NCBI GenBank assembly: GCA_029339505.1
Contig: JAQISU010000179.1
Location: forward strand, 9,690,501 to 9,754,500
Length of the DNA: 64,000 nt
Direction of reading: 5' to 3'
DNA from: Unio delphinus
Taxonomy: Eukaryota; Mollusca; Bivalvia; Unionida; Unionidae
The notes under the pieces are model-generated. The model worked only from the letters and a program-made list of their open reading frames with translations, had not been told where the DNA came from and ran no database searches. This document shows positions 1 to 12,320 of the stretch, one piece after another. Made by a program: the position numbers and the translations under genes. Position 1 is the first letter of the stretch; every line of letters begins with the position of its first letter.

Positions 1-1085
1 CCTACGCGCGCGCGCATTGCGTGACAAATCTAGATGATATGGGATGACTGGAAATTAGATGTTATAAATTACTGTGAGAAAAAAACCGGGATCATTTTTA
101 AAGGTATAGATACGAGTATAAGATACAATGCTAAACAATGGATCGTATTAAAACATAGATACGAGTACATGTTTCACCCAAACAAAATCAAATGGTATAT
201 ATTATTTCTAAAGAATTCAGTAAAACAAATTAATAAATGTTTCGTGTTATGCAACTTTGTTAATTAGAGAAATGCCTGCCTTTTTTAAAAAACAATATTG
301 TTGATTAAATAATATTGTCTAATTTAAACATTAAATGATTGGGTTACAAAATTATATGTTGCATCAATGATACTTAAATAGCACTGTCTAATTTAAACAA
401 CGATTATACAAAATACGAAATTATATGTTGAATAAATTTTAAGGTTTACCAAAATGATATTTAGATATTCAAAGGCAGTCTCTATTGGTCTTAAGAAAAA
501 TTAGCGTTTAGGAACTTATACTCACCGGCATGTTTTACAAAATGGATGATAATAAATACTTCACACAAGCAGAATACTCCACCACCTATTTTCATTTTTA
601 CGTTCAGCACAATCCAGTCTCCGGCGCCTCGGGTATCTCGAAAAAGTCCTAGGGGGTTTCTCTCTTGCCAATAGAACAATTTTGGTTAAACGATAAAAGA
701 ATGCTCCATAATTAGTAATGTTATCTCCAAGTTCGTTCTTTGAAGTTCAATTACCGATCAAGACGACTTACGTTCAGATTAAAATGTATGAATAAACACA
801 AACGGTAATCAATGGACATTGACTATATCATACGATTGACTGCTGAGTCGCCGTGTACCTCGTGACAACAAATCGCACAGCGATTATTTTGGCAAAAGAT
901 CACGTTGTATTCCGCTGTATGACACCTTCATTGCAGACAAATATGACACGCGTCGATTCATTTTCAAATCATGCTTTTGGAGTTGGGTTTGCTACAGCCA
1001 CATTGTTCGTAGTTTGCTCAGACAGGATAGCAACAGTAGCCATACTAATGAAGAATGTACTATCAGTATTTTTTTGAGAAACTTA
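1..1085. other. AT-rich intergenic DNA, no gene seen
   Basis: Only short open frames without recognisable motifs occur here. The first bases contain a short alternating CG run. I see no splice-flanked exon, RNA gene or mobile element that I can name. Confidence 0.5.
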
Positions 1086-1087
1086 AA

Positions 1088-1625
<538 letters not shown>

Positions 1626-1679
1626 TGTATTCCAACTTATGGGATTGGCTAAGATATTGCCACCATGTAAACTATAACT

Positions 1680-1932
1680 TTCGGGGCCCTGAGTGGCCGA
1701 GTGGTCTAAAGCTTTCTCCGTTACGGATCACTGCCATCTCACCTCTGTCTGCGTGGGTTCGAGTCTCAGATTCGGCCAATGTGGGTATGTGAGAAAGCTT
1801 GCCAGTAGCTTATCGTGGGTTGGTGGTTCTTTCCGAAGGTCTTTCCGAGTTCTTCCTCCACCATTAATACTGGCCGCCATGTATAGCCTATCGTGTGCTG
1901 AAAAATGACGTTAAACCCTACAACAACAACAA
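1680..1932 (+). mobile_element. tRNA-derived SINE, family A (full length)
   Basis: The head resembles a class II (Leu/Ser-type) tRNA. It has a box A-like TGGCCGAGTGG and a box B-like GGTTCGAGTCTC, followed by a body with GAGAAAGCTTGCCAGTAGCTT and CTTCCTCCACCATTAATACT, then GTTAAACCCTA and a (CAA)n tail. It is flanked by an imperfect 12-bp target duplication, TAAACTATAACT at 1668-1679 and TAAACTGTAACT at 1933-1944. Related copies lie at 17273, 29555, 46290 and 61529, plus the split copy at 22700/28358. The family is non-autonomous and needs a LINE for mobilisation. Mollusc origin is from memory of similar SINEs. Confidence 0.88.
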
Positions 1933-1944
1933 TAAACTGTAACT

Positions 1945-2590
1945 ACTTCTGTTGTTTCGCTGTCAACCAGTAACATACAAAATATTGTAAGCAAGTATAC
2001 GGCGTCATAACGTTTCTCTGATTACCACAATTAGAAAGAGTTGGTTTGAACTAATTAGCGACTACCGCAATATGAGAGTAAAAAAAAGACACCATAATGC
2101 CAATATGAGTAGTTTAATTTTTTTTGGTAGTCTATCGATACATGGTAATTATCACAACAATCGTTATAATTTTTGTATTTTGCCCTTAGAAGTTCGATAA
2201 AACTTTCTGGTCAATGCATTGAGTACCTTTACAATTTTCTTTACTGAGTCATCTAAAACAGGGAAACTATTTTTATTTACTATGGGAATTGTTGGAGCGT
2301 TGTGTTCCATGAATATGTGTTTATAAACCCTGATTCTCGATAGAAACTATGAGTAAAGGATGTCTTTTGATTTTACCCCGCTCTTGGTGAACAAGTGAAA
2401 ATATGAAATTTGAGAAGACATTACTATAACAAAATCAATACATGTAGTTGTTCTCTAAAATAAATATAACTTCAGTATTATGTATTGAACCATATCTACA
2501 TAATTTCTCTCAAATGAAGAAATCTATACTCAACGAGTTTTAAAAAAACTAACTAGAAAGCAAAAGAGAAGAGTAAATAGAGGAAGTTTG
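1945..2590. other. No gene seen
   Basis: AT-rich sequence with stops in all frames. No repeat structure or RNA gene noticed. Confidence 0.45.
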
Positions 2591-3095
2591 GGTGTATTGA
2601 AGTACTTGTTTCAGGTCATGGGGAACATGGATAAATAATCCTGTTTCTGGACTCGGAGAAACGGGGAAAGTCTTTGTGCTTCAAGACAGGGTAAACAAAA
2701 AGAAATACTTGTGTTTCAGGGCGGGCAAAATATAAAAAATTGCTCATGTTTCATGGCAAGGTCAAACAGTGAGTAGTATTTGTGTTTCATGGCAGGGGAA
2801 ACAAAAGTTCTTGTATTACATGGCATGGGCAAACAGTGGTAATTAGTGGTGATTCAGTGAAAAGAGAAACAAAGTTAAGTTTTTATGTCTTGGGTCAAGG
2901 GGAAACATGGTGAAGTACTTGTCTCATGGAAAGTGGAAACGGAATTAAGTACTTGTGTCTTGGGTCAAGGGGAAACATAGTGAAGTTCTTGTCTCATGGA
3001 AAGTGGAAACATAATTAAATACATGTGTTGCAGGGCAAATGGAAACATATTTAAGCATTTGTGTTTCCGGGTAAGAGAAATAGAAAGAAATAGTT
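2590..3095. repeat. Diverged minisatellite, unit about 45-50 bp
   Basis: Repeated blocks of the form CTTGTGTTTCAGGGCA, GGGGAAACA and GAAGTACTT. About ten copies are present. Two neighbouring units around 2885-3010 are nearly identical, the rest are diverged. Confidence 0.7.
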
Positions 3096-3099
3096 CTTG

Positions 3100-3960
3100 T
3101 TTAAGAAATAAATTTCATATACTAGTATACTAGTAGTGAACATCAAAATGGTTGGACAGCAATAAATGATGAATGATCCAAACTCGCCTGAAACAAAAAA
3201 GTTTGCTCCAGATTATAAAGATGGCCCAGAAAGGCAGCAGCAAAAATATCGCTTGTCCTACTTTCGGTTTTAATCTCAATGTCCACGAAGTGCAGGTGTT
3301 GTTGTTATGCATGATCTACTTTTATCCAGGTATGTCCTTTTAATAATCCATCTTAAAGATGCCTTTCTTCTCAAAGTCAGTTTTAAACTAGCTTACGAAT
3401 GTGTTCGTTCCAACCCATAACACCTGTTTAAAACAATCAGCTGACTACACAATATGACAAACGTTGTCCGGTTCGTCTTGTTTATTAAAATTATGGGCAA
3501 GCATGTCTGGGACTCAAACAACGACTAAAACACAATGCGACGAGGAGATTTTGAAAAGAGAAAATGTTTCCCTTAAGAATAAAAAGGATTTAGATCGAGT
3601 TTAAAATGTGTAATGGTGACACTGGGACATCGTTAGTGCGTACTTTACACATTTTGGCCACAGCTGCAGATAATGTATCCATTAGGTACTGATTTGTGGT
3701 TTTCGTCACAGATGTATTTTCAGAGCTAGTACGAAAATGCCGATTTTCCTCAAAGACGAAACTAAAATTCCTGCCCAATTATTGCATAAATTTCCACAAC
3801 GTTTCTTCCAATTGTAAGTGAAATGATTTTGAAATTAAGGATGGTTTATCATACATATCCAGATATAAACCATACCAATGCCTGTCTTATAACATACAAA
3901 TTATATTCTTAAACCCTTATACTTCAAATAAACAAGGTACTATGCAATTAAATTAAAGAC
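3100..3960. other. No gene seen
   Basis: Only small frames without family motifs. The short palindrome at 3117-3135 (ATACTAGTATACTAGTAGT) is probably chance. Confidence 0.4.
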
Positions 3961-3964
3961 CGAA

Positions 3965-4272
3965 TGATTACTGTCAAAAAAGAGAAAGCTGAATTGGTAT
4001 GGCCATGTCACTAGAGCCAACAGTCTATCCACAACAGTACTGCAGGGCAGCGTCCAGGGTGGCATAAAGAGAGGTAGACAGAGAAAAAAATGGACTGACA
4101 GCATCACAGAATGGACCAGGAAAAGTGTTGCATAGACACAGGCATTGGCACATAATCGAGACAAGTGGAAGGAACTGGTCAGTTGTTAAGCAGCACAGTG
4201 CCTCAACAACCACACTAGGTCAAGAGACTGATGATTACGATGATGATGACGACGACGACGATGATGATGATA
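3965..4272 (+). pseudogene. 3' end of an RTE-like LINE (5'-truncated)
   Basis: From about 3988 one frame reads KLNWYGHVTRANSLSTTVLQ and continues with a basic stretch ending in KKWTDSITEWTRK before an in-frame TAG. A further stretch, HNRDKWKELV, follows. The W-x-G-H-V motif followed by G-R-Q-x-x-x-W is typical of the region after the reverse transcriptase in several LINE clades. The copy ends in a GAT/GAC trinucleotide run at 4237-4272, which resembles the short trinucleotide 3' ends of RTE-type LINEs. No reverse transcriptase core is left. I infer a dead, 5'-truncated insertion, and the clade assignment is tentative. Confidence 0.7.
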
Positions 4273-5278
4273 ATCTTTGTCTTTCTGTAATCATGTACAC
4301 ATATACCTAAAACTTATAGAAACGTAATTCACTTCCATTAGTTTTGGATTAAACAATTAACCTTGGAAATCAGCAATATTTCAGGTGTAAAGAATTACAA
4401 GAGGCTTGTTGTTGTAGTAGCTGTGAGTCGACCTCCTTTATACTTAGCTGCCCTAGGCCCACTATTCAGATTTTGTGCTAAAGAATGTCCCAAATCACGA
4501 ACAGGACAATGTCAACATTCCTCTGTTGAATATGTGCTGCGTGCTATTTAATAGGTGCATTCTGTCAAGAAGAAAATGTGTCCTTGATTGAGCTGCTAGG
4601 TTTTAAGAACTTTGAAGAAAGAAAGAAAAAACAAAAATAGGGCAAATCTAGAGGTTTCACGAGTATAGGTCAATTTAGGATCAAATGTTCTTGTCACCGT
4701 GTTTAAATATATCGCATGTATATATGCTTCAGTTGACACGTGGTCATTATGGTACTGTTACTCATACAAGGACTTATATTAATAGGTCTTTTGGAGGCCA
4801 GAATCGGTCCTCATTCAACCTTGACATTTAATTTTAATGAAATAATCATAAACATGATCGCTGTTGTGTCTACAAAATCTGTACACTTGCCTGTAACACA
4901 TTCTTCATCTTTAATGCTGAAAAAGAATGTCTCTTTTTTATATACAAATTATGGTACGAGTTCACTGTCTTAGTGAGACCAGTTTAGTTAATGCTTGGTC
5001 GTTATATAGATTCGACGATTTAAAGTGAGGATTTAAATTTTCACATTGTCTACATACAGTAAACAGTGATTGCAATTTTAAGCTGTAAAAATGCTGATCC
5101 ATTCTTGTACACGATATTATCATATCTTCTACATATTTTTAAATTGTAAATTTGTATTCACACCTTTCGAAAACGTATTGTAGCATCGAGCTAATACAAT
5201 TTGTCTTGTCCACTGAGATCTAAAAGGTGGATCATAATCAATAATGTAAATATCACGAATAAGTTTCAAGCCCATTTG
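4273..5278. other. No gene seen
   Basis: AT-rich DNA with short frames at 4363 and 4740 that carry no motif I recognise. Confidence 0.4.
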
Positions 5279-5281
5279 GAA

Positions 5282-5594
5282 CGCTCCGGTGGCCTATTGG
5301 TTAGAGCGTCCACCCCGGATGCGAGAGGTCGTGGGTTCAATCTCCGGTTGAGTCATACCAAAAAACTTTCAAAAATGGTACGAACAGCAGCCTCGCTTGG
5401 CACTCAGCATTAATTAAGAGGTTAGCGTCATGACTAGTCGGCCTGTCATGGACATCATGCTACAAGTCCGTGGCATGATATCCCAGTGCTAGACGTCACT
5501 ATAAACTGTCACCATGCAGACATAGTAGCGATGTGACTGAAATTTTTAAACGCTACCTTAAAAATCTAAATCAATCACACACACACACAAAGAC
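5282..5594 (+). mobile_element. tRNA-derived SINE, family B
   Basis: The tRNA-like head has GGTGGCCTATTGGTTAGAGC as box A region and GTGGGTTCAATCTCC as box B region. The body has TCATACC, ATGGTACGAACAG and CCTCGCTTGGCACTCAGCAT, then CAGTGCTAGACGTCACTATA and GCAGACATAGTAGCGATGTG. The tail runs into (AC)n and a poly-C run at about 5601-5611. The same order of blocks is seen at 8096 and 53071. It is more diverged than the 8096 copy. No clear target duplication was found. Confidence 0.82.
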
Positions 5595-6977
5595 GCCGAC
5601 CCCCCCCCCCCACAAGTCCTTTTGGCCTCAATGTTTCGTGTGCACTTCAAAATGTGCACTCATCGAACTTGACCAATCAACATAATACACCTCTGCACAA
5701 ATAGTATCTACATGTGAAGTGTTCAAATTCAGGAACAGAATAATGGGAAAGTGAGTGTGATAAATAATTTAACACTTTCTTCACTTGTTGTTATCGGTCA
5801 ACATCTTTGTGTAGCTTTGCATGACCTATTGTTGTGAAAGAAGCGCCATCATTAAAGACCTAAAATCGTATAAATTAGGTATATCATTGTTCAATATTCT
5901 TCTGTATTGGATTCAATAGACTAGTATTTCAAAGTATCAGTGACAAAGCTTGAGTATACTTACAGTCTAGAACCCACAACATGGTCTCATTTGCCCTTTC
6001 TACTCATGCTCGAGTTGAAATCGCTTTGTAAATTCTTTTATTTATAATTGAGAACTGGTATTGAATTAATTTAAAGTATATGTAAGAAATCTGTAATCAT
6101 ATCTAGTTGTGATTTTGATTCTGTTTGTTCTCTTACAGGGAAACAACAATGAAACTAAATGCTGTATTTCTTTCATCCATGCAAAATATTACTGGCAGTG
6201 ACAAAATCATTACTTTCTTTTCCAGTCGATCTTCAGATTGCAGAATGAATAAAACATGTTTTTCATAATCAATATGTGCATATTATATTTAAATATCTCT
6301 GTTCTATATACAATATAAGATTTAATTCAACGATGTAGATCAAATCTAACAACTGAACCAAAAGACATTGTATGGCAATGCAAATTGACAGTTATTTAGA
6401 AAACACAGGGATATTGAATTTCAAAATTAGTGTCAAACACGATCTATTAACAACGTTTAATTTAATTCGGTGAATTGTAATGCTAAACATTTTCTTCTTT
6501 TTTTTTTGTTAGACTGTATTCATGAACAATATATTTCAAAATAGGTTTAGTCTCCACGAAACAGGATACCAGTCTGTTTAATTCACGTGAACGTCAATAA
6601 CTCGTGCGACTACATTGTATACTTGAATACCTCGTCATGCAAAAGAAGAAAAAAATATAAAAAAGGAATGAAAAAGTAAGAAAATACATTTTTATTGGTT
6701 TTAGACATATGTACATCTCTCGCTTTTTATGTAGTGTATCATTTGATTTTATTTCATTCAACATGTACCTTTATGTAAACAAACGTTCATAAAAAGTAAA
6801 ACCTTATATTTACAAACAGACAAACTTTCTTCTCCACTGAACAATGTGCTTAAGTAACCAATTGCCAAATAATACCTAAATAAAATGACAGGCTTCCAAA
6901 TTACAATGAAAAACTGGTTTATCGTTAAGTAAAGTTATGACTGAATTCACATTATATATTGCCGCCACTGATACGTT

Positions 6978-7009
6978 TTTATTTATTTATTTATTTATTT
7001 ATTTATTTC
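6978..7009. repeat. (TTTA)n microsatellite
   Basis: About eight tetranucleotide copies. Confidence 0.95.
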
Positions 7010-7205
7010 AAAGCTCATCATTATAGATTCAATGTATACATGTGTGTATTAATCTTTTCATTTTAGATTTTGATGAATACATATGTGTATTCAACTTTTT
7101 CATTTTAGATTTAAGCTATACAAAACAGTTTATGATACTGTATACTATGATCATTACGCCATATTAGATGTGCTTATATTATATAAATATTCATTATGAA
7201 AATAA

Positions 7206-7207
<2 letters not shown>

Positions 7208-7266
<59 letters not shown>
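7208..7266. repeat. (AT)n microsatellite
   Basis: About 58 bp of alternating AT. Confidence 0.97.
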
Positions 7267-7270
<4 letters not shown>

Positions 7271-7329
7271 CTGTTCAAATACATCGCCATTGCCAATTTA
7301 TTTCTTCTCCTTCACTGATGTCCTTATTA

Positions 7330-8510
7330 ATAGAGTAAACAGTTTAGTTGTTAATGCTCATGACCCAGTCACTTCACATTTTAAAGTGAAAACCCTAGTT
7401 ATTATTCCTCGTGACCCAACCACTTCCTCCTTTAAAGTGTTGTTAGTATGAGGGTGAGTGATCCCACCCTAGCAGCCCACCCTCGTAAACCCTAGTTGTT
7501 AATATCATGGCCCACGCACTTCATCCTTTAAATTGAAGAATCCTAGCACTTCACCCTTTAAAGTGTAACCCCTTGTTTTTAACTATCATGGCCCATGCAT
7601 TTCACCCTTTAACGTGAACCCCCTAGTTGTTAATCCACATGACCCATGCACTTCACCTTTTAACGTGAAACCCCTAGTTGTTAATCCTCATGACCCATGC
7701 GCTTCACCCTTTAAAGTAAAACCTAGTTGTTAATACTGGTGACCTACGTACTTCAACCTTTACATTGAAGAACCCTAGTTACTTATCCTCATCACCCACG
7801 CATTGCATCCTTTATAGTAAAATACACAGTTTTTAATCCTCGTAATCACGCAGTTAATCCTTTAAAGCGAAAAGCCTAGTTGTTAATCCTCATAACCCAG
7901 GCACTTCATCCTTTATAGTGAAATCCGTAGTTGTTAATCCTCATAAAGATGCATTTCATTCTTTAAAGTAAAATAATCCTAGTTGTTAATCCTCATAACC
8001 CACGCACTTCACCCTTTAAAGTGAAACCCTAGTTGTTCATCTTCATCACCCCCGCACTTGATCCTTAACTTAGTTCTGAATCTTCAAAACTCATTAACCG
8101 CTCCGGTGGCCTAGTGGTTAGAGCGTCCGCCGCGGAAGCGGGAGGTCGTGGGTTCGATCCCCGGCCGAGTCATACCATCCCCTGCCGAGTCATACCAAAG
8201 ACTTACAAAAATGGTACTAACAGCTGCCTCGCTTGACGTTCAGCATTAAGAGGTTAGTGTTAGGACTGGTCGGCCTGGTGTCAGGATAATGTGACTGGGC
8301 GGGACATCATGCTACATGTCTGCGTCATGATGTTCCAGTGCTAGACATCACTATAAACTGCCTCACTGCAGACATCGTAGCGATATGACTGAACAATTGT
8401 TAAAGGTACGTTAAAAATCCTAATCAAACAAACAAACAATCAAAACTCATTCGTTTCACCCCTTATAGTGAACAACCTAGTTGTGAATGTTAAATACCCG
8501 TACGTTTTCA
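7330..8510. repeat. Minisatellite, unit about 50 bp, interrupted by a SINE
   Basis: About fifteen diverged units containing TAGTTGTTAATCCTCATGAC, then CACGCACTTCACCCTTTAAAG and GTGAAACCC. Each unit has a near-palindrome around TTTAAAGTGAA. The array continues after the family B SINE at 8096-8439, so the array predates that insertion. Copy divergence suggests an old array. Confidence 0.82.
8096..8439 (+). mobile_element. tRNA-derived SINE, family B (full length, with target duplication)
   Basis: This is the best-preserved family B copy. Its tRNA-like head has TGGCCTAGTGGTTAGAGCG and GTGGGTTCGATCCCCGG, matching RNA polymerase III box A and box B. The body has CCTCGCTTGACGTTCAGCAT, TGGTCGGCCTGGTG, CATCATGCTACATGTCTGCG and ATCGTAGCGATATGACTGA. 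The tail is (CAAA)n. Perfect 12-bp target duplications TCAAAACTCATT lie at 8084-8095 and 8440-8451. A short duplicated segment (GCCGAGTCATACCA twice, near 8162 and 8182) sits just after the head. It inserted into an existing minisatellite. Confidence 0.93.
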
Positions 8511-8740
8511 CTATTTAAAGTTGTAAGTCTTCAAATACCATAGACTCTTAATATTCGAGACACTTGCTTTGTAAATCTTAAAGGCCCAAACGTTGTAAAT
8601 CTGTAATGCCCATAAGTTGTCAACCTGAAAGGCCCATACGTTGTAAATCTTCAAGACCGATAGGTTGTGAAGCTTTAAGACCCATACGTTGTAAATATTC
8701 AAACTGATACGTTGTACATTTTCAAGCCTTCATGGGTGGT
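8511..8740. repeat. Minisatellite, unit about 30 bp
   Basis: About eight diverged copies of CCCATACGTTGTAAATCTTC plus about ten further bases. It directly follows the 50-bp array and may have grown from a variant of it. Confidence 0.72.
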
Positions 8741-8744
8741 TTAA

Positions 8745-9212
8745 CTAAGCCCAGTGGAACCTGTTTAAACAGACTGGAGAAGGGATAACATGCGAGTTTC
8801 TGGAGCCGCAAACTTAGACACTTTGGGCAGATGGGGCTCGTTAACCGTGGGTGGTCGCACATCTAGGAGAAGGTAAACTGACTTCAAACCTTCGCTGCCT
8901 TGCGACTATACCCTATCATGGGAAAGGCTAAGGTAGTGAATTCTGACAGACTAGTCCCAAAGGCGACATGGCATTGTTTTCCGTGTCATCTCAGCAACGT
9001 CTGCGACGCCGCTGGTGGCATAACGTATTGGTTTGTCCTTTCCCTTGGATCCATCAGCTGCGTTGAGAGGGAGAATCAGCTGCATGGGCAACACTTGATT
9101 CTGCATATTACACAGCCCAGGCTTGCGCCCTGGAGCGGACACTACAGCTTCGACATCTCTTATGGGCACATTTCAATCATCTCTCGAGACTAACGGATGG
9201 CAACAACAAAAT
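8745..9212 (+). repeat. GC-richer dispersed repeat, class unknown
   Basis: The base composition is clearly richer in GC than the flanks, and the segment ends in GGATGGCAACAACAAAAT, a (CAA)-type tail like that of retroposons. It contains GGTGGTCGCACATCTAGG, CGCTGCCTTGCGACTATACC and CATGGGAAAGGCTAAGGTAG. From memory, similar blocks are common in mollusc genomes. The 97-residue frame on plus and the 72-residue frame on minus show no domain I know. It could be the 3' end of a LINE. Confidence 0.45.
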
Positions 9213-9480
9213 ATGGGGACAAAATTATTTGGGGAACGTTTTGTAGGGAAATAGGGTCGAAAGATTATGGGGACAAATTGCAATGGTAACATTAAAATGT
9301 TGATTTAGCTAAATTGCAACACACCATATATTACATCCAGCAACCTCTTTCTGATTCCGATCCAAAAACATACACCCGTACTATCTAACGAAAGGGCAGG
9401 AGTGTTTATACATAATCATTTTACTCTCAAACATACAATCATATTACCACACCAAAGGGAACACGTTGTAAAAGATGGGA
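9213..9480. other. No gene seen
   Basis: Intergenic sequence with a few GGGGACAAA-type echoes (9214, 9268). Nothing firm. Confidence 0.4.
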
Positions 9481-9484
9481 GATG

Positions 9485-9722
9485 AAATAAACACACTCGC
9501 TCACACAAGCATACTACCACACAAATGGAATAAACACACTCTCACACACAAACATACTACCACACAAATGGGGGCACGTTGTAAAATGGAGAATGAAATA
9601 AATACACTCACACAAATGGAATAAATACACTCTCACACACAAACATACTACCACACAAATGGGGGCACGTTGTAAGAGATGAAGGATGAATAAACACGCA
9701 CAAACATAATAACACATAAAGG
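9485..9722. repeat. Imperfect tandem repeat, unit about 90 bp, A/C-rich
   Basis: Blocks ACACAAACATACTACCACAC, AAATGGGGGCACGTTGTAA and ATGAAATAAATACACTC recur two to three times. Confidence 0.7.
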
Positions 9723-9754
9723 CATACGCTATCATAGACATGATACTATGCCAT

Positions 9755-10585
<831 letters not shown>

Positions 10586-10589
10586 CGCT

Positions 10590-11535
10590 GGGGTGCTAGT
10601 TAAGTGATCGCGGTAGTAATTGCGTAATCTCTGGAATTACTTGTAATAGTTCACGTGTAAATCTTCGTTGACGAGTAGTTGAATCTAAGCTATATACTGC
10701 AGGTTTACATGTGGATGTAATAATGCTGACAATTGTATGTGTAGTAATACTCCAAATAGGATCACTCGCAATTTTTTACCACCTTCAAGTTCACCAGGTT
10801 CATATAAATATCTTATAGTCACGTTGTCTAATACTGGTTGTTGTGAAAAATCACGTTGTTGTACAGGTATACATTTCTCTTTGTAATCGCATTAATAGGC
10901 TTTAACGCAGTTGTTTGAGCAATTTCATTATTTAATGCAGCTATCACACTTAAAGGCTTGCATCCCATTAACGAGAGACAGTATTATATTTTTCTTAGTT
11001 ATTTCCTTTGCATATTGATACCTAAATGACCGCTCAGCAAGTGTTCTGTTAAACGGTTCAACGATTGTCTGATATGTCGACATTACTTTTTTTCATTAAA
11101 GAGGATACTGTACCCTGAAATTCTTTACCAGGATCAACCTGTAGCAGTTGCGGCCATCATAGACCAATACGTTTATAAATTCGTTCAAACGCAGAAGCAA
11201 CTTCTGAAGCCTTTTAGTTAATAACGGCTCTGTTTCCTTATATCTACTAGCAGCATCACCTACAGCCAATGCGCATTTATATGTGCGCTGGCGTCTACCA
11301 ATTTTGATAGCATCGTGTGATAAAAATAAAATATCCGCTTGATGAACTTCATTGGGAACACTGCTATAAAAATGTGCGCATTCGATTCGTTTAGGCGGTT
11401 GTAGATCTGCCATGTTGCCTGTCGTTCTAACCACGCTATGGCGGCGGTACGAGTAACATTTGCTGCATCAGCAATTCACTAACCGCTGCTCTGCCTTTAC
11501 ATTATCCTTTTGGGCTATAATAAATCGAGTCCATT
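10590..11535 (-). pseudogene. Polinton/Maverick-like integrase, decayed
   Basis: The longest open piece (11434-11096) contains HQADILFLSHD and GDAASRYKE, which carry the first two acidic residues expected of a retroviral-type DDE integrase core. Upstream on minus (about 11530-11434), broken frames give a short tyrosine-rich N-terminus and WLERQATWQIY, as in integrases of Polinton/Maverick and adintovirus-like elements. Downstream (11095-10590), VEPFNRTLAE and YEPGELEGG-like pieces are spread over different frames, matching the C-terminal region. Several frameshifts and stops interrupt it, so it is not functional. In intact elements this enzyme inserts linear element DNA. The neighbouring ATPase, zinc-ribbon and phospholipase-like pieces support the assignment. 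Confidence 0.8.
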
Positions 11536-11599
11536 ATAATAATATAAATTACCAGCCCCTAATACTAGTTTAACTTTTACTGCAGATCTTACTAGGAAA

Positions 11600-11860
11600 C
11601 TAGCAAGTTTTTCTGATAGAGATTATTTTTTATATAGAATTTAGCGCATGAATCAACTTCAGATCTGCAATATGTCGTTGTTGGATATCATTACTTTTAA
11701 ATGCTGCATCATCAATATGACATGCTCGATCAATTTCATGTATTTAATACTCTCCGTGACTTCGTTTGATCTTGGTTATCGAGTCGGATATTAAGTCTGG
11801 TACCAGGACCACCAAATTATATCCTGGAAAATGTTTTTCTCCTGGGTATTTTTCCCATGG
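11600..11860 (-). pseudogene. Phospholipase A2-like (VP1-type) domain remnant, Polinton-like
   Basis: Read on minus, two frames give PGYN and GGPGTRLNIRL near 11845-11790. After a frame change, IDRACHIDDAAF and RHIADLKL appear near 11740-11655. A glycine-rich calcium loop followed by a C-x-x-(H)D helix is the layout of the small phospholipase-like domain seen in some virus capsid proteins and in Polinton/adintovirus-like elements. The catalytic histidine-aspartate pair is not intact as read (HIDD instead of a clean HD pair), and frames are broken. It lies between the zinc-ribbon piece and the integrase, all on minus. Confidence 0.55.
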
Positions 11861-11939
11861 AACGACCGGGTAATCTTCCTAACGAAGTCTCAATGTCACC
11901 TAGTTTTTTAAATACTGTTTGGATTACAAATTGTTTTAA

Positions 11940-12058
11940 TCTTTGTGCCACATCTTACACACTTGCCCGTAACCGCACTCCTTTTATTTTTATCTTGTTT
12001 TAGTCGTTACTCCGTGTGTAGGAGGAGATGCTCCACGTTTTACACAACATAAATCCAT
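11940..12058 (-). pseudogene. Small zinc-ribbon protein remnant, Polinton-like
   Basis: A start codon at 12058 gives MDLCCVKRG. After a stop and frame change, GKCVRCGTK appears at 11970-11941. The two C-x-x-C pairs about 30 residues apart fit a small zinc ribbon of the DUF5679 type found in large DNA viruses and Polinton-like elements. The first pair is imperfect. It is broken and short. Confidence 0.5.
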
Positions 12059-12072
12059 ATTTATTTTTCTTT

Positions 12073-12179
12073 TGTATAGCATGAATGTAATAGAATTTTC
12101 GGCCACAAAACAACAAGAGACAGTCAAACCTCATCTAGCACAATCAAATTATATCAGAATGAGAAAAATACGTCCATAT

Positions 12180-12210
<31 letters not shown>

Positions 12211-12320
12211 TTGTATAACATGGATGTAATTCATTTCTCGGCGACAAACAAACAAAATCAAGAGCAAGCAAGCATCATCCAACAAATTCTATCAGAATAA
12301 TAATAATAGGTCCATCTGGA
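12073..12320 (+). repeat. Tandem duplication of the ATPase 5' segment around a (TTTA)n run
   Basis: Two diverged copies of a segment of about 105 bp (12073-12178 and 12212-12320) each begin TGTATARCATGRATGTAAT and continue with TTTCTCGGCGACAAA or its variant. A (TTTA)n run at 12178-12212 separates them. The second copy leads into the ATPase Walker A motif. Confidence 0.65.

Larger units (their letters stand above)
5612..7325. other. AT-rich intergenic DNA, no gene seen
   Basis: No long frame or family motif. It contains a (TTTA)n run at 6978-7009 and an (AT)n run at 7208-7266. Confidence 0.5.

Noticed and set aside
1680..1790. A real tRNA-Leu or tRNA-Ser gene
   Set aside because: The same head is joined to the same body at several loci with target duplications, so it is a SINE.
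8096..8170. A real tRNA gene
   Set aside because: Box A and box B are present but the acceptor stem does not pair cleanly, and the sequence continues into the SINE body seen in other copies.
8900..9193. 97-residue gene in the GC-richer segment
   Set aside because: The segment looks like a dispersed repeat with a (CAA)-type tail, and the frame has no known domain.
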